The translations under genes were made by a program, and so were the position numbers. From NCBI GenBank assembly GCA_933228895.1, contig OW121846.1:149962746-150026745 (forward strand): DNA of 64,000 nt, read 5' to 3'. Origin of the DNA: Platycnemis pennipes (lineage: Eukaryota; Arthropoda; Insecta; Odonata; Platycnemididae). Numbering within the stretch: position 1 is the first letter of the stretch; each line of letters opens with the position of its first letter. The notes under the pieces were generated by a model. The model was not told the DNA's origin. It worked only from the letters and a program-made list of their open reading frames with translations, and did no database searches. Below, piece by piece: positions 12,417 through 27,500 of this stretch.

Positions 12417-15400
12417 AAATATTCATATACCTGTATTGAATAGTAAAACAGCAAATCGTGGTTCATTGTAAATATGGCGATGGTACGTTGGCGCGGTGGA
12501 TGTGTGATTTTTAAGATTTTTGGAGTCGAACCCACGACCTCCGGGTGTGACGAGAGAACTGCTTCCAAAAGGCCCTCATATCCTTAATACAGGGTAAAAT
12601 ATTCATATACCTGTATTGAATAGTAAAACAGCAAATCGTGGTTCATTGTAAATATGGCGATGGTACGTTGGCGCGGTGGATGTGTGATTTCTAAGATTTT
12701 TGGAGTCGAACTCACGACCTCTACGTGTGATGCGAGACCTGCTTCCAAAAAGCCCTTATATGCTTAATACAGGGTAAAAAATTCATATACCTGTATTGAA
12801 TAGTAAAACAGCAAATCGTGGTTCATTGTAAATATGGCGATGGTACGTTGGCGCGGTGGATGTGTGATTTTTAAGATTTTTTGAGTTGAACCCACGACAT
12901 CCGGGTGTGATGCGAGAACTGCTTCCAAAAGGCCCTCATATTCCTTATACAGGGTAAAAAATTCATATACCTGTCTTGAATAGTAAAACAGCAAATCGTG
13001 GTTCATATAAATATGGCGATGGTACGTTGGGGCGGTGGATGTGTGATTTCTAAGACTTTTGGAGTCGAACCCAAATCCTCCGGGTGTGATGCGAGAACTG
13101 ATTCCAGAAGGCCCTCATATCCTTTATACAGGGTAAAAAATTCATATACCTGTCTTGAATAGTAAAACAGCAAATCGTGGTTCATTGAAAATATGGCGAA
13201 GGTACGTTTTCGCGGTGGTTGTGTGATTTCTAAGATTTTTGGAGTCGAACCCACGACCTCCGGGTGTGAAGCGAGAAATTCTTCCAAAAGGCCCTCATAT
13301 CCATTATACAGGGTAAAAAATTCATATACCTGTCTTGAATAGTAAAACAGCAAATCGTGGTTCATTGTAAATATGGCGATGGTACGTTGACGCGGTGGAA
13401 GCGAGTTTTCTAAGATTTTTGGAGTGGAACCCACGACCTCGGGGTGTGATGCGAGACCTGCTTCCAAAAAGCCCTCATATCCTTAATACAGGGTAAAAAA
13501 TTCATATACCTGTCATGAATAGTAAAACAGCAAATCGTGGTTCATTGTAAATATGGCGATGGTACGTTTCCGCCGTGGATGTGTGATTTCTAAGATTTTT
13601 GGAGTCGAACCCACGACCTCCGGGTGTGATGCGAGAAATTCTTCCAAAAGGCCCTCATATCCATTATACAGGGTAAAAAATTCATATACCTGTCTTGAAT
13701 AGTAAAACAGCAAATCGTGGTTCATTGTAAATATGGCGATGGTACGTTGACGCGGTGGAAGCGAGTTTTCTAAGATTTTTGGAGTCGAACCCACGGCCTC
13801 CGGGTGTGATGCGAGAAATTCTTCCAAAAGGCACTCATATCCTCTATACAGGGTAAAAAATTCATATACCTGTCATGTATAGTAAAACAGCAAATCGTGG
13901 TTCATTGAAAATATGGCGACGGTACGTTTTCGCGGTGGATGTGTGATTTCTAAGATTTTTGGAGTCGAACCCACGACCTCCGGGTGTGATATGAGACCTG
14001 CTTCCAAAAGGCACTCATATTCTCTATACAGGGTAAAAAATTCATATACCTGTCATGAATAGTAAAACAGCAAATCGTGGTTCATTGAAAATATGGCGAA
14101 GGTACGTTTTCGGGGTGGATGTGTGATTTCTAAGATTTTTGGAGTCGAACCCACGACCTCCGGGTGTGATGCGAGAAATTCTTCCAAAAGGCCCTCATAT
14201 CCTTTATACAGGGTAAAAAATTCATAGATCTGTCTCCAATAGTAAAAAAGGGAATCGTGGTTCACTGTAAATATGGCGATGGAACGTTGGCGCGGTGGAT
14301 GTGTGATTTTTAAGATTTTTGGAGTCGAACCCACGACCTCCGGGTGTGATACGAGAACTGCTTCCAAAAGGCCCTCATATCCTTTATACAGGGTAAAAAA
14401 TTCATATACCTGTCTTGAATAGTAAAACAGCAAATCATGGTTCATTGTAAATATGGCTATGGTACGTTTGCGCGGTGTATGTGTGATTTCTAAGATTTTT
14501 GGAGTCGAACCCACGACCTCCGGGTGTGATGCGAGAAATTCTTCCAAAAGGCCCTCATATCCTTTATACAGGGTAATAAATTCATAGATCTGTCTCCAAA
14601 AGTAAAAAAGGGAATCGTGGTTCATTGTAAATATGGCGATGGAACGTTGGCGCGGTGGATGTGTGATTTCTAAGATTTTTGGAGTCGAACTCACCACCTC
14701 TGCGTCTGGTGCGAGACCTGCTTCCAAAAAGCCATTATATGCTTAATACAGGGTAAAATATTCATATACCTGTATTGAATAGTAAAACAGCAAATCGTGG
14801 TTCATTGTAAATATGGCGATGGTACGTTGGCGCGGTGGATGTGTGATTTTTAAGATTTTTGGAGTCGAACCCACGACCTCCGGGTGTGACGAGAGAACTG
14901 CTTCCAAAAGGCCCTCATATCCTTAATACAGGGTAAAATATTCATATACCTGTATTGAATAGTAAAACAGCAAATCGTGGTTCATTGTAAATATGGCGAT
15001 GGTACGTTGGCGCGGTGGATGTGTGATTTTTAAGATTTTTGGAGTCGAACCCACATCCTCCGGGTGTGATGCGAGAACTGCTTCCAAAAGGCCCTCATAT
15101 CCTTAATACAGGGTAAAAAATTCATAAACCTGTCTTGAATAGTAAAACAGCAAATCGTGGTTCATTGTAAATATGGCGATGGTACGTTGGCGCGGTGGAT
15201 GTGTGATTTCTAGGTTTTTGGAGTCGAACTCACGACCTCTACGTGTGATGCGAGACCTGCTTCCAAAAAGCCCTTATATGCTTAATACAGGGTAAAAAAT
15301 TCATATACCTGTATTGAATAGTAAAACAGCAAATCGTGGTTCATTGTAAATATGGCGATGGTACGTTGGCGCGGTGGATGTGTGATTTTTAAGATTTTTT

Positions 15401-18400
15401 GAGTTGAACCCACGACATCCGGGTGTGATGCGAGAACTGCTTCCAAAAGGCCCTCATATTCTTTATACAGGGTAAAAAATTCATATACCTGTCTTGAATA
15501 GTAAAACAGCAAATCGTGGTTCATATAAATATGGCGATGGTACGTTGGGGCGGTGGATGTGTGATTTCTAAGACTTTTGGAGTCGAACCCACATCCTCCG
15601 GGTGTGATGCGAGAACTGATTCCAGAAGGCCCTCATATCCTTTATACAGGGTAAAAAATTCATATACCTGTCTTGAATAGTAAAACAGCAAATCGTGGTT
15701 CATTGTAAATATGGCGATGGTACGTTGGCGCGGTGGATGTGTGATTTTTAAGATTTTTGGAGTCGAACCGACGACCTCCGGGTGTGATGCGAGAATTTCT
15801 TCCAAAAGGCCCTCATATCCTTTATACAGGGTAATAAATTCATATACCTGTCTTGAATAGTAAAACAGCAAATCGTGGTTCATTGTAAATATGGCGATGG
15901 AACGTTGGCGCGATGGATGTGTGAATTTTAAGATTTTTGGAGTCGAACTCACGACCTCTGCGTCTGATGCGAGACCTGCTTCCAAAAGGACCTTATATCC
16001 TTAATACGGGGTAAAAATTTCATATACCTGTATTGAATAGTAAAACAGCAAATCGTGGTTCATTGTAAATATGGCGATGGTACGTTTGCGCGGTGGATGT
16101 GTGATTTCTAAGATTTTTGGAGTCGAACTCACGACCTCCGGGTGTGATGCGAGACCTGCTTCCAAAAAGCCCTTATATGCTTAATACAGGGTAAAAAATT
16201 CATATACCTGTCTTGAATGGTAAAACAGCAAATCGTGGTTAATTTAAATATGGCGATGATACGTTTGCGCGGTGGATGTGTGATTTCTAAGATTTTTGGA
16301 GTCGAACCCACGACATCCGGGTGTGATGCGAGAAATTCTTCCAAAAGGCCCTCATATCCATTATACAGGGTAAAAAATTCATATACCTGTCATGAATAGT
16401 AAAACAGCAAATCGTGGTTCATTGAAAATATGGCGAAGGTACGTTTTCGCGGTGGATGTGTGATTTCTAAGATTTTTGGAGTCGAACCCACGACCTCCGG
16501 GTGTGATATGAGACATGCTTCCAAAAGGCCCTCATATCCTCTATACAGGGTAAAAAATTCATAGATCTGTCTCCAATAGTAAAAAAGGGAATCGTGGTTC
16601 ACTGTAAATATGGCGATGGAACGTTGGCGCGGTGGATGTGTGATTTTTAAGATTTTTGGAGTCGAACCCACGACCTCCGGGTGTGATACGAGAACTGCTT
16701 CCAAAAGGCCCTCATATCCTTTATACAGGGTAAAAAATTCATATACCTGTCTTGAATAGTAAAACAGCAAATCATGGTTCATTGTAAATATGGCGATGGT
16801 ACGTTTGCGCGGTGTATGTGTGATTTCTAAGATTTTTGGAGTCGAACCCACGACCTCCGGGTGTGATGCGAGAAATTCTTCCAAAAGGCCCTCATATCCT
16901 TTATACAGGGTAATAAATTCATAGATCTGTCTCCAAAAGTAAAAAAGGGAATCGTGGTTCATTGTAAATATGGCGATGGAACGTTGGCGCGGTGGATGTG
17001 TGATTTCTAAGATTTTTGGAGTCGAACTCACCACCTCTGCGTCTGGTGCGAGACCTGCTTCCAAAAAGCCATTATATGCTTAATACAGGGTAAAATATTC
17101 ATATACCTGTATTGAATAGTAAAACAGCAAATCGTGGTTCATTGTAAATATGGCGATGGTACGTTGGCGCGGTGGATGTGTGATTTTTAAGATTTTTGGA
17201 GTCGAACCCACGACCTCCGGGTGTGACGAGAGAACTGCTTCCAAAAGGCCCTCATATCCTTAATACAGGGTAAAATATTCATATACCTGTATTGAATAGT
17301 AAAACAGCAAATCGTGGTTCATTGTAAATATGGCGATGGTACGTTGGCGCGGTGGATGTGTGATTTTTAAGATTTTTGGAGTCGAACCCACATCCTCCGG
17401 GTGTGATGCGAGAACTGCTTCCAAAAGGCCCTCATATCCTTAATACAGGGTAAAAAATTCATATACCTGTCTTGAATAGTAAAACAGCAAATCGTGGTTC
17501 ATTGTAAATATGGCGATGGTACGTTGGCGCGGTGGATGTGTGATTTCTAGGTTTTTGGAGTCGAACTCACGACCTCTACGTGTGATGCGAGACCTGCTTC
17601 CAAAAAGCCCTTATATGCTTAATACAGGGTAAAAAATTCATATACCTGTATTTAATAGTAAAACAGCAAATCGTGGTTCATTGTAAATATGGCGATGGTA
17701 CGTTGGCGCGGTGGATGTGTGATTTTTAAGATTTTTTGAGTTGAACCCACGACATCCGGGTGTGATGCGAGAACTGCTTCCAAAAGGCCCTCATATTCTT
17801 TATACAGGGTAAAAAATTCATATACCTGTCTTGAATAGTAAAACAGCAAATCGTGGTTCATATAAATATGGCGATGGTACGTTGGGGCGGTGGATGTGTG
17901 ATTTCTAAGACTTTTGGAGTCGAACCCACATCCTCCGGGTGTGATGCGAGAACTGATTCCAGAAGGCCCTCATATCCTTTATACAGGGTAAAAAATTCAT
18001 ATACCTGTCTTGAATAGTAAAACAGCAAATCGTGGTTCATTGTAAATATGGCGATGGAACGTTGGCGCGATGGATGTGTGAATTTTAAGATTTTTGGAGT
18101 CGAACTCACGACCTCTGCGTCTGATGCGAGACCTGCTTCCAAAAGGACCTTATATCCTTAATACGGGGTAAAAATTTCATATACCTGTATTGAATAGTAA
18201 AACAGCAAATCGTGGTTCATTGTAAATATGGCGATGGTACGTTTGCGCGGTGGATGTGTGATTTCTAAGATTTTTGGAGTCGAACTCACGACCTCCGGGT
18301 GTGATGCGAGACCTGCTTCCAAAAAGCCCTTATATGCTTAATACAGGGTAAAAAATTCATATACCTGTCTTGAATAGTAAAACAGCAAATCGTGGTTAAT

Positions 18401-18530
18401 TTAAATATGGCGATGATACGTTTGCGCGGTGGATGTGTGATTTCTAAGATTTTTGGAGTCGAACCCACGACATCCGGGTGTGATGCGAGAAATTCTTCCA
18501 AAAGGCCCTCATATCCATTATACAGGGTAA
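12417..18530. repeat. Satellite block C: about 2,338-bp (13-mer) higher-order repeat with a 14-mer variant
   Basis: Equivalent units recur at 11,714, 14,053 and 16,390 (2,339 and 2,337 bp apart). Private markers confirm this: a 4-bp deletion giving GTTCATATAAATATGG at about 13,003, 15,521 and 17,858 (2,518 then 2,337 bp apart), and a short deletion giving TTTCTAGGTTTTTGG near 15,209 and 17,547. The 2,518-bp interval is one extra monomer, so copies differ by whole units. Confidence 0.82.
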
Positions 18531-21500
18531 AAAATTCATATACCTGTCATGAATAGTAAAACAGCAAATCGTGGTTCATTGAAAATATGGCGAAGGTACG
18601 TTTTCGCGGTGGATGTGTGATTTCTAAGATTTTTGGAGTCGAACCCACGACCTCCGGGTGTGATATGAGACATGCTTCCAAAAGGCCCTCATATCCTCTA
18701 TACAGGGTAAAAAATTCATATACCTGTCATGAATAGTAAAACAGCAAATCGTGGTTCATTGAAAATATGGCGAAGGTACGTTTTCGCGGTGGATGTGTGA
18801 TTTCTAAGATTTTTGGAGTCGAACCCACGACCTACGGGTGTGAGGCGAGAAATTCTTCCAAAAGGCCCTTATATGCTTTATACAGGGTAAAAAATTCATA
18901 TACCTGTCTTGAATAGTAAAACAGCAAATCGTGGTTCATTGTAAATATGGCGATGGTACGTTGGCGCGGTGGATGTGTGATTTTTAAGATTTTTGGAGTC
19001 GAACCCACGACCTCCGGGTGTGATGCGAGAAATTCTTCCAAAAGGCCCTCATATCCTTTATACAGGGTAAAAAATTCATATACCTGTCATGAATAGTAAA
19101 ACAGCAAATCGTGGTTCATTGAAAATATGGCGAAGGTACGTTTTCGCGGTGGATGTGTGATTTCTAAGATTTTTGGAGTCGAACTTACGACTTCCGGGTG
19201 TGATGCGAGAATTTCTTCCAAAAGGCCCTCATATCCTTTATACAGGGTAAAAAATTCATATACCTGTCATGAATAGTAAAACAGCAAATCGTGGTTCATT
19301 GTAAATATGGCGATGGTACGTTTGCGCGGTGGATGTGTGATTTTTAAGATTTTTGGAGTCGAACCCACGACCTCCGGGTGTGATGCGAGAAATTCTTCCA
19401 AAAGGCCCTCATATTCTTTATACAGGGTAAAATATTCATATACCTGTATTGAATAGTAAAACAGCAAATCGTGGTTCATTGAAAATATGGCGAAGGTACG
19501 TTTTCGCGGTGGATGTGTGATTTCTAAGATTTTTGGAGTCGAACCCACGACTTCCGGGTGTGATGCGAGAATTTCTTCCAAAAGGCCCTCATATCCTTTA
19601 TACAGGGTCAAAAATTCATATACCTGTCTTGAATAGTAAAACAGCAAATCGTGGTTCATTGTAAATATGGCGATGGTACGTTGGCGCGGTGGATGTGTGA
19701 TTTTTAAGATTTTTGGAGTCGAACCGACGACCTCCGGGTGTGATGCGAGAAATTCTTCCAAAAGGTCCTCATATCCTTTATACAGGGTAAAAAATTCATA
19801 TACCTGTCATGAATAGTAAAACAGCAAATCGTGGTTCATTGAAAATATGGCGAAGGTACGTTTTCGCGGTGGATGTGTGATTTCTAAGATTTTTGGAGTC
19901 GAACCCACGACCTCCGGGTGTGACGCGAGAAATTCTTCCATAAGGCCCTCATATCCTTTATACAGGGTAAAAAATTCATATACCTGTCTTGAATAGTAAA
20001 ACAGCAAATCGTGGTTCATTGTAAATATGGCGATGGAACGTTGGCGCGATGGATGTGTGAATTTTAAGATTTTTGGAGTCGAACTCACGACCTCTGCATC
20101 TGATGCGAGACCTGCTTCCAAAAGGACCTTATATCCTTAATACGGGGTAAAAATTTCATATACCTGTATTGAATAGTAAAACAGCAAATCGTGGTTCATT
20201 GTAAATATGGCGATGGTACGTTTGCGCGGTGGATGTGTGATTTCTAAGATTTTTGGAGTCGAACCCACGACCTCCGGGTGTGATACGAGAACTGCTTCCA
20301 AAAGGCCCTCATATCCTTTATACAGGGTAAAAAATTCATATACCTGTCTTGAATAGTAAAACAGCAAATCGTGGTTCATTTTAAATATGCCGATGGTACG
20401 TTGGCGCGGTGGATGTGTGATTTCTAAGATTTTTGGAGTCGAACCCACGACCTCTGGGTGTGATGCGAGAAATTCTTCCAAAAGGTCCTCATATCCTTTA
20501 TACAGGGTAAAAAATTCATATACCTGTCTTGAATAGTAAAACAGCAAATCGTGGTTTATTGTAAATATGGCGATGGAACATTGGCGCGGTGGATGTGTGA
20601 TTTCTAAGATTTTTGGAGTCGAACTCACGACCTCTGCGTCTGATGCGAAACCTGCTTCCAAAAGGACCTTATATGCTTTATACAGGGTAAAACATTCATA
20701 TACCTGTCTTGAATAGTAAAACAGCAGATCGTGGTTCATTGTAAATATGGCGATGGTACGTTGGCGCGGTGGATGTGTGATTTCTAAGATTTTTGGAGTC
20801 GAACCCACGACCTCCGGGTGTGAGGCGAGAAATTCTTCCAAAAGGCCCTCATATCCTTTATACAGGGTAAAAAATTCATATACCTGTCTTGAATAGTAAA
20901 ACAGCAAATCGTGGTTCATTGTAAATATGGCGATGGTACGTTTGCGCGGTGGATGTGTGATTTCTAAGATTTTTGGAGTCGAACCCACGACCTCCGGGTG
21001 TCACACGAGAACTGCTTCCAAAAGGCCCTCATATCCTTTATACAGGGTAAAAAATTCATATACCTGTCTTGAATAGTAAAACAGCAAATCGTGGTTCATT
21101 GTAAATATGGCGATGGTACGTTGGCGCGGTGGATGTGTGAATTTTAAGATTTTTGGAGTCAAACTCACGACCTCTGCGTCCGATGCGAGACCTGCTTCCA
21201 AAAGGACCTTATATGCTTTATACAGGGTAAAACATTCATATACCTGTCTTGAATAGTAAAACAGCAAATCGTGGTTCAATGTAAATATGGCGATGGTACG
21301 TTGGCGCGGTGGATGTGTGATTTCTAAGATTTTTGGAGTCGAACCCACGACCTCCGGGTGTGAGGCGAGAAATTCTTCCATAAGGCCCTCATATCCTTTA
21401 TACAGGGTAAAAAATTCATATACCTGTCATGAATAGTAAAACAGCAAATCGTGGTTCATTGTAAATATGGCGATGGTAAGTTGGCGCGGTGGATGTGTGA

Positions 21501-24500
21501 TTTTTAAGATTTTTGGAGTCGAACCCACGACCCCCGGGTGTGATGCGAGAAATTCTTCCAAAAGGCCCTCATATCCTTTATACAGGGTAAAAAATTCATA
21601 TACCTGTCATGAATAGTAAAACAGCAAATCGTGGTTCATGGAAAATATGGCGAAGGTACGTTTTCGCGGTGGATGTGTGATTTCTAAGATTTTTGGAGTC
21701 GAACGCACGACCTCCGGGTGTGATGCGAGACATTCTTCCAAAAGGTCCTTATATTCTTTATACAGGGTAAAAAATTCATATACCTGTCATGAATAGTAAA
21801 TCAGCAAATCGTGGTTCATTGAAAATATGGCGAAGGTACGTTTTCGCGGTGGATGTGTGATTTCTAAGATTTTTGGAGTCGAACTCACGACCTACGGGTG
21901 TCATACGAGAACTGCTTCCAAAAGGCCCTCATATCCTTTATACAGGGTAAAAAATTCATATACCTGTCTTGAATAGTAAAACAGCAAATCGTGGTTCATT
22001 GTAAATATGGCGATGGTACGTTGGCGCGGTGGATGTGTGAATTTTAAGATTTTTGGAGTCGAACTCACGACCTCTACGTGTGATGCGAGACCTGCTTCCA
22101 AAAAGCCCTTATATGCTTAATACAGGGTAAAAAATACATATACCTGTATTGAATAGTAAAACAGCAAATCGTGGTTCATTGTAAATATGGCGATGGTACG
22201 TTGGGGCGGTGGATGTGTGATTTCTAAGACTTTTGGAGTCGAACCCACATCCTCCGGGTGTGATGCGAGAACTGATTCCAGAAGGCCCTCATATCCTTTA
22301 TACAGGGTAAAAAATTCATATACCTGTCTTGAATAGTAAAACAGCAAATCGTGGTTCATTGTAAATATGGCGATGGTACGTTGGCGCGGTGGATGTGTGA
22401 TTTTTAAGATTTTTGGAGTCGAACCGACGACCTCCGGGTGTGATGCGAGAATTTCTTCCAAAAGGCCCTCATATCCTTTATACAGGGTAATAAATTCATA
22501 TACCTGTCTTGAATAGTAAAACAGCAAATCGTGGTTCATTGTAAATATGGCGATGGAACGTTGGCGCGATGGATGTGTGAATTTTAAGATTTTTGGAGTC
22601 GAACTCACGACCTCTGCGTCTGATGCGAGACCTGCTTCCAAAAGGACCTTATATCCTTAATACGGGGTAAAAATTTCATATACCTGTATTGAAGAGTAAA
22701 ACAGCAAATCGTGGTTCATTGTAAATATGGCGATGGTACGTTTGCGCGGTGGATGTGTGATTTCTAAGATTTTTGGAGTCGAACTCACGACCTCCGGGTG
22801 TGATGCGAGACCTGCTTCCAAAAAGCCCTTATATGCTTAATACAGGGTAAAAAATTCATATACCTGTCTTGAATAGTAAAACAGCAAATCGTGGTTAATT
22901 TAAATATGGCGATGATACGTTTGCGCGGTGGATGTGTGATTTCTAAGATTTTTGGAGTCGAACCCACGACATCCGGGTGTGATGCGAGAAATTCTTCCAA
23001 AAGGCCCTCATATCCATTATACAGGGTAAAAAATTCATATACCTGTCATGAATAGTAAAACAGCAAATCGTGGTTCATTGAAAATATGGCGAAGGTACGT
23101 TTTCGCGGTGGATGTGTGATTTCTAAGATTTTTGGAGTCGAACCCACGACCTCCGGGTGTGATATGAGACATGCTTCCAAAAGGCCCTCATATCCTCTAT
23201 ACAGGGTAAAAAATTCATATACCTGTCATGAATAGTAAAACAGCAAATCGTGGTTCATTGAAAATATGGCGAAGGTACGTTTTCGCGGTGGATGTGTGAT
23301 TTCTAAGATTTTTGGAGTCGAACCCACGACCTACGGGTGTGATGCGAGAAATTCTTCCAAAAGGCCCTTATATGCTTTATACAGGGTAAAAAATTCATAT
23401 ACCTGTCTTGAATAGTAAAACAGCAAATCGTGGTTCATTGTAAATATGGCGATGGTACGTTGGCGCGGTGGATGTGTGATTTTTAAGATTTTTGGAGTCG
23501 AACCCACGACCTCCGGGTGTGATGCGAGAAATTCTTCCAAAAGGCCCTCATATCCTTTATACAGGGTAAAAAATTCATATACCTGTCATGAATAGTAAAA
23601 CAGCAAATCGTGGTTCATTGAAAATATGGCGAAGGTACGTTTTCGCGGTGGATGTGTGATTTCTAAGATTTTTGGAGTCGAACCCACGACTTCCGGGTGT
23701 GATGCGAGAATTTCTTCCAAAAGGCCCTCATATCCTTTATACAGGGTAAAAAATTCATATACCTGTCATGAATAGTAAAACAGCAAATCGTGGTTCATTG
23801 TAAATATGGCGATGGTACGTTTGCGCGGTGGATGTGTGATTTCTAAGATTTTTGGAGTGGAACCCACGACCTCCGGGTGTGATACGAGAACTTCTTCCAA
23901 AAGGCCCTCATATCCTTTATACAGGGTAAAAAATTCATATACCTGTCTTGAATAGTAAAACAGCAAATCGTGGTTCATTGTAAATATGGCGATGGTACGT
24001 TGGCGCGGTGGATGTGTGATTTTTAAGATTTTTGGAGTCGAACCGACGACCTCCGGGTGTGATGCGAGAAATTCTTCCAAAAGGTCCTCATATCCTTTAT
24101 ACAGGGTAAAAAATTCATATACCTGTCATGAATAGTAAAACAGCAAATCGTGGTTCATTGAAAATATGGCGAAGGTACGTTTTCGCGGTGGATGTGTGAT
24201 TTCTAAGATTTTTGGAGTCGAACCCACGACCTCCGGGTGTGACGCGAGAAATTCTTCCATAAGGCCCTCATATCCTTTATACAGGGTAAAAAATTCATAT
24301 ACCTGTCTTGAATAGTAAAACAGCAAATCGTGGTTCATTGTAAATATGGCGATGGAACGTTGGCGCGATGGATGTGTGAATTTTAAGATTTTTGGAGTCT
24401 AACTCACGACCTCTGCATCTGATGCGAGACCTGCTTCCAAAAGGACCTTATATCCTTAATACGGGGTAAAAATTTCATATACCTGTATTGAATAGTAAAA

Positions 24501-27500
24501 CAGCAAATCGTGGTTCATTGTAAATATGGCGATGGTACGTTTGCGCGGTGGATGTGTGATTTCTAAGATTTTTGTAGTCGAACCCACGACCTCCGGGTGT
24601 GATACGAGAACTGCTTCCAAAAGGCCCTCATATCCTTTATACAGGGTAAAAAATTCATATACCTGTCTTGAATAGTAAAACAACAAATCGTGGTTCATTT
24701 TAAATATGGCGATGGTACGTTCGCGCGGTGGATGTGTGATTTCTAAGATTTTTGGAGTCGAACCCACGACCTCTGGGTGTGATGCGAGAAATTCTTCCAA
24801 AAGGTCCTCATATCCTTTATACAGGGTAAAAAATTCATATACCTGTCTTGAATAGTAAAACAGCAAATCGTGGTTTATTGTAAATATGGCGATGGAACAT
24901 TGGCGCGGTGGATGTGTGATTTCTAAGATTTTTGGAGTCGAACTCACGACCTCTGCGTCTGATGCGAAACCTGCTTCCAAAAGGACCTTATATGCTTTAT
25001 ACAGGGTAAAACATTCATATACCTGTCTTGAATAGTAAAACAGCAGATCGTGGTTCATTGTAAATATGGCGATGGTACGTTTGCGCGGTGGATGTGTGAT
25101 TTCTAAGATTTTTGGAGTCGAACCCACGACCTCCGGGTGTCATACGAGAACTGCTTCCAAAAGGCCCTCATATCCTTTATACAGGGTAAAAAATTCATAT
25201 ACCTGTCTTGAATAGTAAAACAGCAAATCGTGGTTCATTGTAAATATGGCGATGGTACGTTGGCGCGGTGGATGTGTGAATTTTAAGATTTTTGGAGTCA
25301 AACTCACGACCTCTGCGTCCGATGCGAGACCTGCTTCCAAAAGGACCTTATATGCTTTATACAGGGTAAAACATTCATATACCTGTCTTGAATAGTAAAA
25401 CAGCAAATCGTGGTTCATTGTAAATATGGCGATGGTACGTTGGCGCGGTGGATGTGTGATTTCTAAGATTTTTGGAGTCGAACCCACGACCTCCGGGTGT
25501 GAGGCGAGAAATTCTTCCATAAGGCCCTCATATCCTTTATACAGGGTAAAAAATTCATATACCTGTCATGAATAGTAAAACAGCAAATCGTGGTTCATTG
25601 TAAATATGGCGATGGTAAGTTGGCGCGGTGGATGTGTGATTTTTAAGATTTTTGGAGTCGAACCCACGACCCCCGGGTGTGATGCGAGAAATTCTTCCAA
25701 AAGGCCCTCATATCCTTTATACAGGGTAAAAAATTCATATACCTGTCATGAATAGTAAAACAGCAAATCGTGGTTCATGGAAAATATGGCGAAGGTACGT
25801 TTTCGCGGTGGATGTGTGATTTCTAAGATTTTTGGAGTCGAACGCACGACCTCCGGGTGTGATGCGAGACATTCTTCCAAAAGGTCCTTATATTCTTTAT
25901 ACAGGGTAAAAAATTCATATACCTGTCATGAATAGTAAAACAGCAAATCGTGGTTCATTGAAAATATGGCGAAGGTACGTTTTCGCGGTGGATGTGTGAT
26001 TTCTAAGATTTTTGGAGTCGAACTCACGACCTACGGGTGTCATACGAGAACTGCTTCCAAAAGGCCCTCATATCCTTTATACAGGGTAGAAAATTCATAT
26101 ACCTGTCTTGAATAGTAAAACAGCAAATCGTGGTTCATTGTAAATATGGCGATGGTACGTTGGCGCGGTGGATGTGTGAATTTTAAGATTTTTGGAGTCG
26201 AACTCACGACCTCTGCGTCTGATGCGAGACCGGCTTCCAAAAGGACTTTATATGCTTTATACAGGGTAAAAAATTCATAAAAACTGTCTTGAATAGTAAA
26301 ACAGCAAATCGTGGTTCATTGTAAATATGGCGATGGTACGTTTGCGCGGTGGATGTGTGAATTATAAGATTTTTGGAGTCGAACTCACGACATCTGCGTC
26401 TGATGCGAGACCTGCTTCCAAAAGGACCTTATATCCTTTATACGGGGTAAAAAATTCATATACCTGTATTGAATAGTAAAACAGCAAATCGTGGTTCATT
26501 GTAAATATGGCGATGGTACGTTTGCGCGGTGGATGTGTGATTTCTAAGATTTTTGGAGTCGAACCCACGACCTCCGGGTGTGATGCGAGAAATTCTTCCA
26601 AAAGGCCCTCATATCCTTTATACAGGGTAAAAAATTCATATACCTGTCTTGAATAGTAAAACAGCAAATCGTGGTTCATTGTAAATATGGCGATGGTACG
26701 TTTGCGCGGTGGATGTGTGATTTCTAAGATTTTTGGAGTCGAACCCACGACCTCTGGGTGTGATGCGAGAAATTCTTCCAAAAGGTCCTCATATTTTTTA
26801 TACAGGGTAAAAAATTCATATACCTGTCTTGAATAGTAAAACAGCAAATCGTGGTTCATTGAAAATATGGCGATGGTACGTTTGCGCGGTGGATGTGTGA
26901 TTTCTAAGATTTTTGGAGTCGAACCCACGACCTCCGGGTGTCATACGAGAACTGCTTCCAAAAGGCCCTCATATCCATTATACAGGGTAAAAAATTCATA
27001 TACCTGTCATGAATAGTAAAACAGCAAATCGTGGTTCATTGAAAATATGGCGAAGGTACGTTTTCGCGGTGGATGTGTGATTTCTAAGATTTTTGGAGTC
27101 GAACCCACGACCTCCGGGTGTGATATGAGACATGCTTCCAAAAGGCCCTCATATCCTCTATACAGGGTAAAAAATTCATATACCTGTCATGAATAGTAAA
27201 ACAGCAAATCGTGGTTCATTGAAAATATGGCGAAGGTACGTTTTCGCGGTGGATGTGTGATTTCTAAGATTTTTGGAGTCGAACCCACGACCTACGGGTG
27301 TGATGCGAGAAATTCTTCCAAAAGGCCCTTATATGCTTTATACAGGGTAAAAAATTCATATACCTGTCTTGAATAGTAAAACAGCAAATCGTGGTTCATT
27401 GTAAATATGGCGATGGTACGTTGGCGCGGTGGATGTGTGATTTTTAAGATTTTTGGAGTCGAACCCACGACCTCCGGGTGTGATGCGAGAAATTCTTCCA

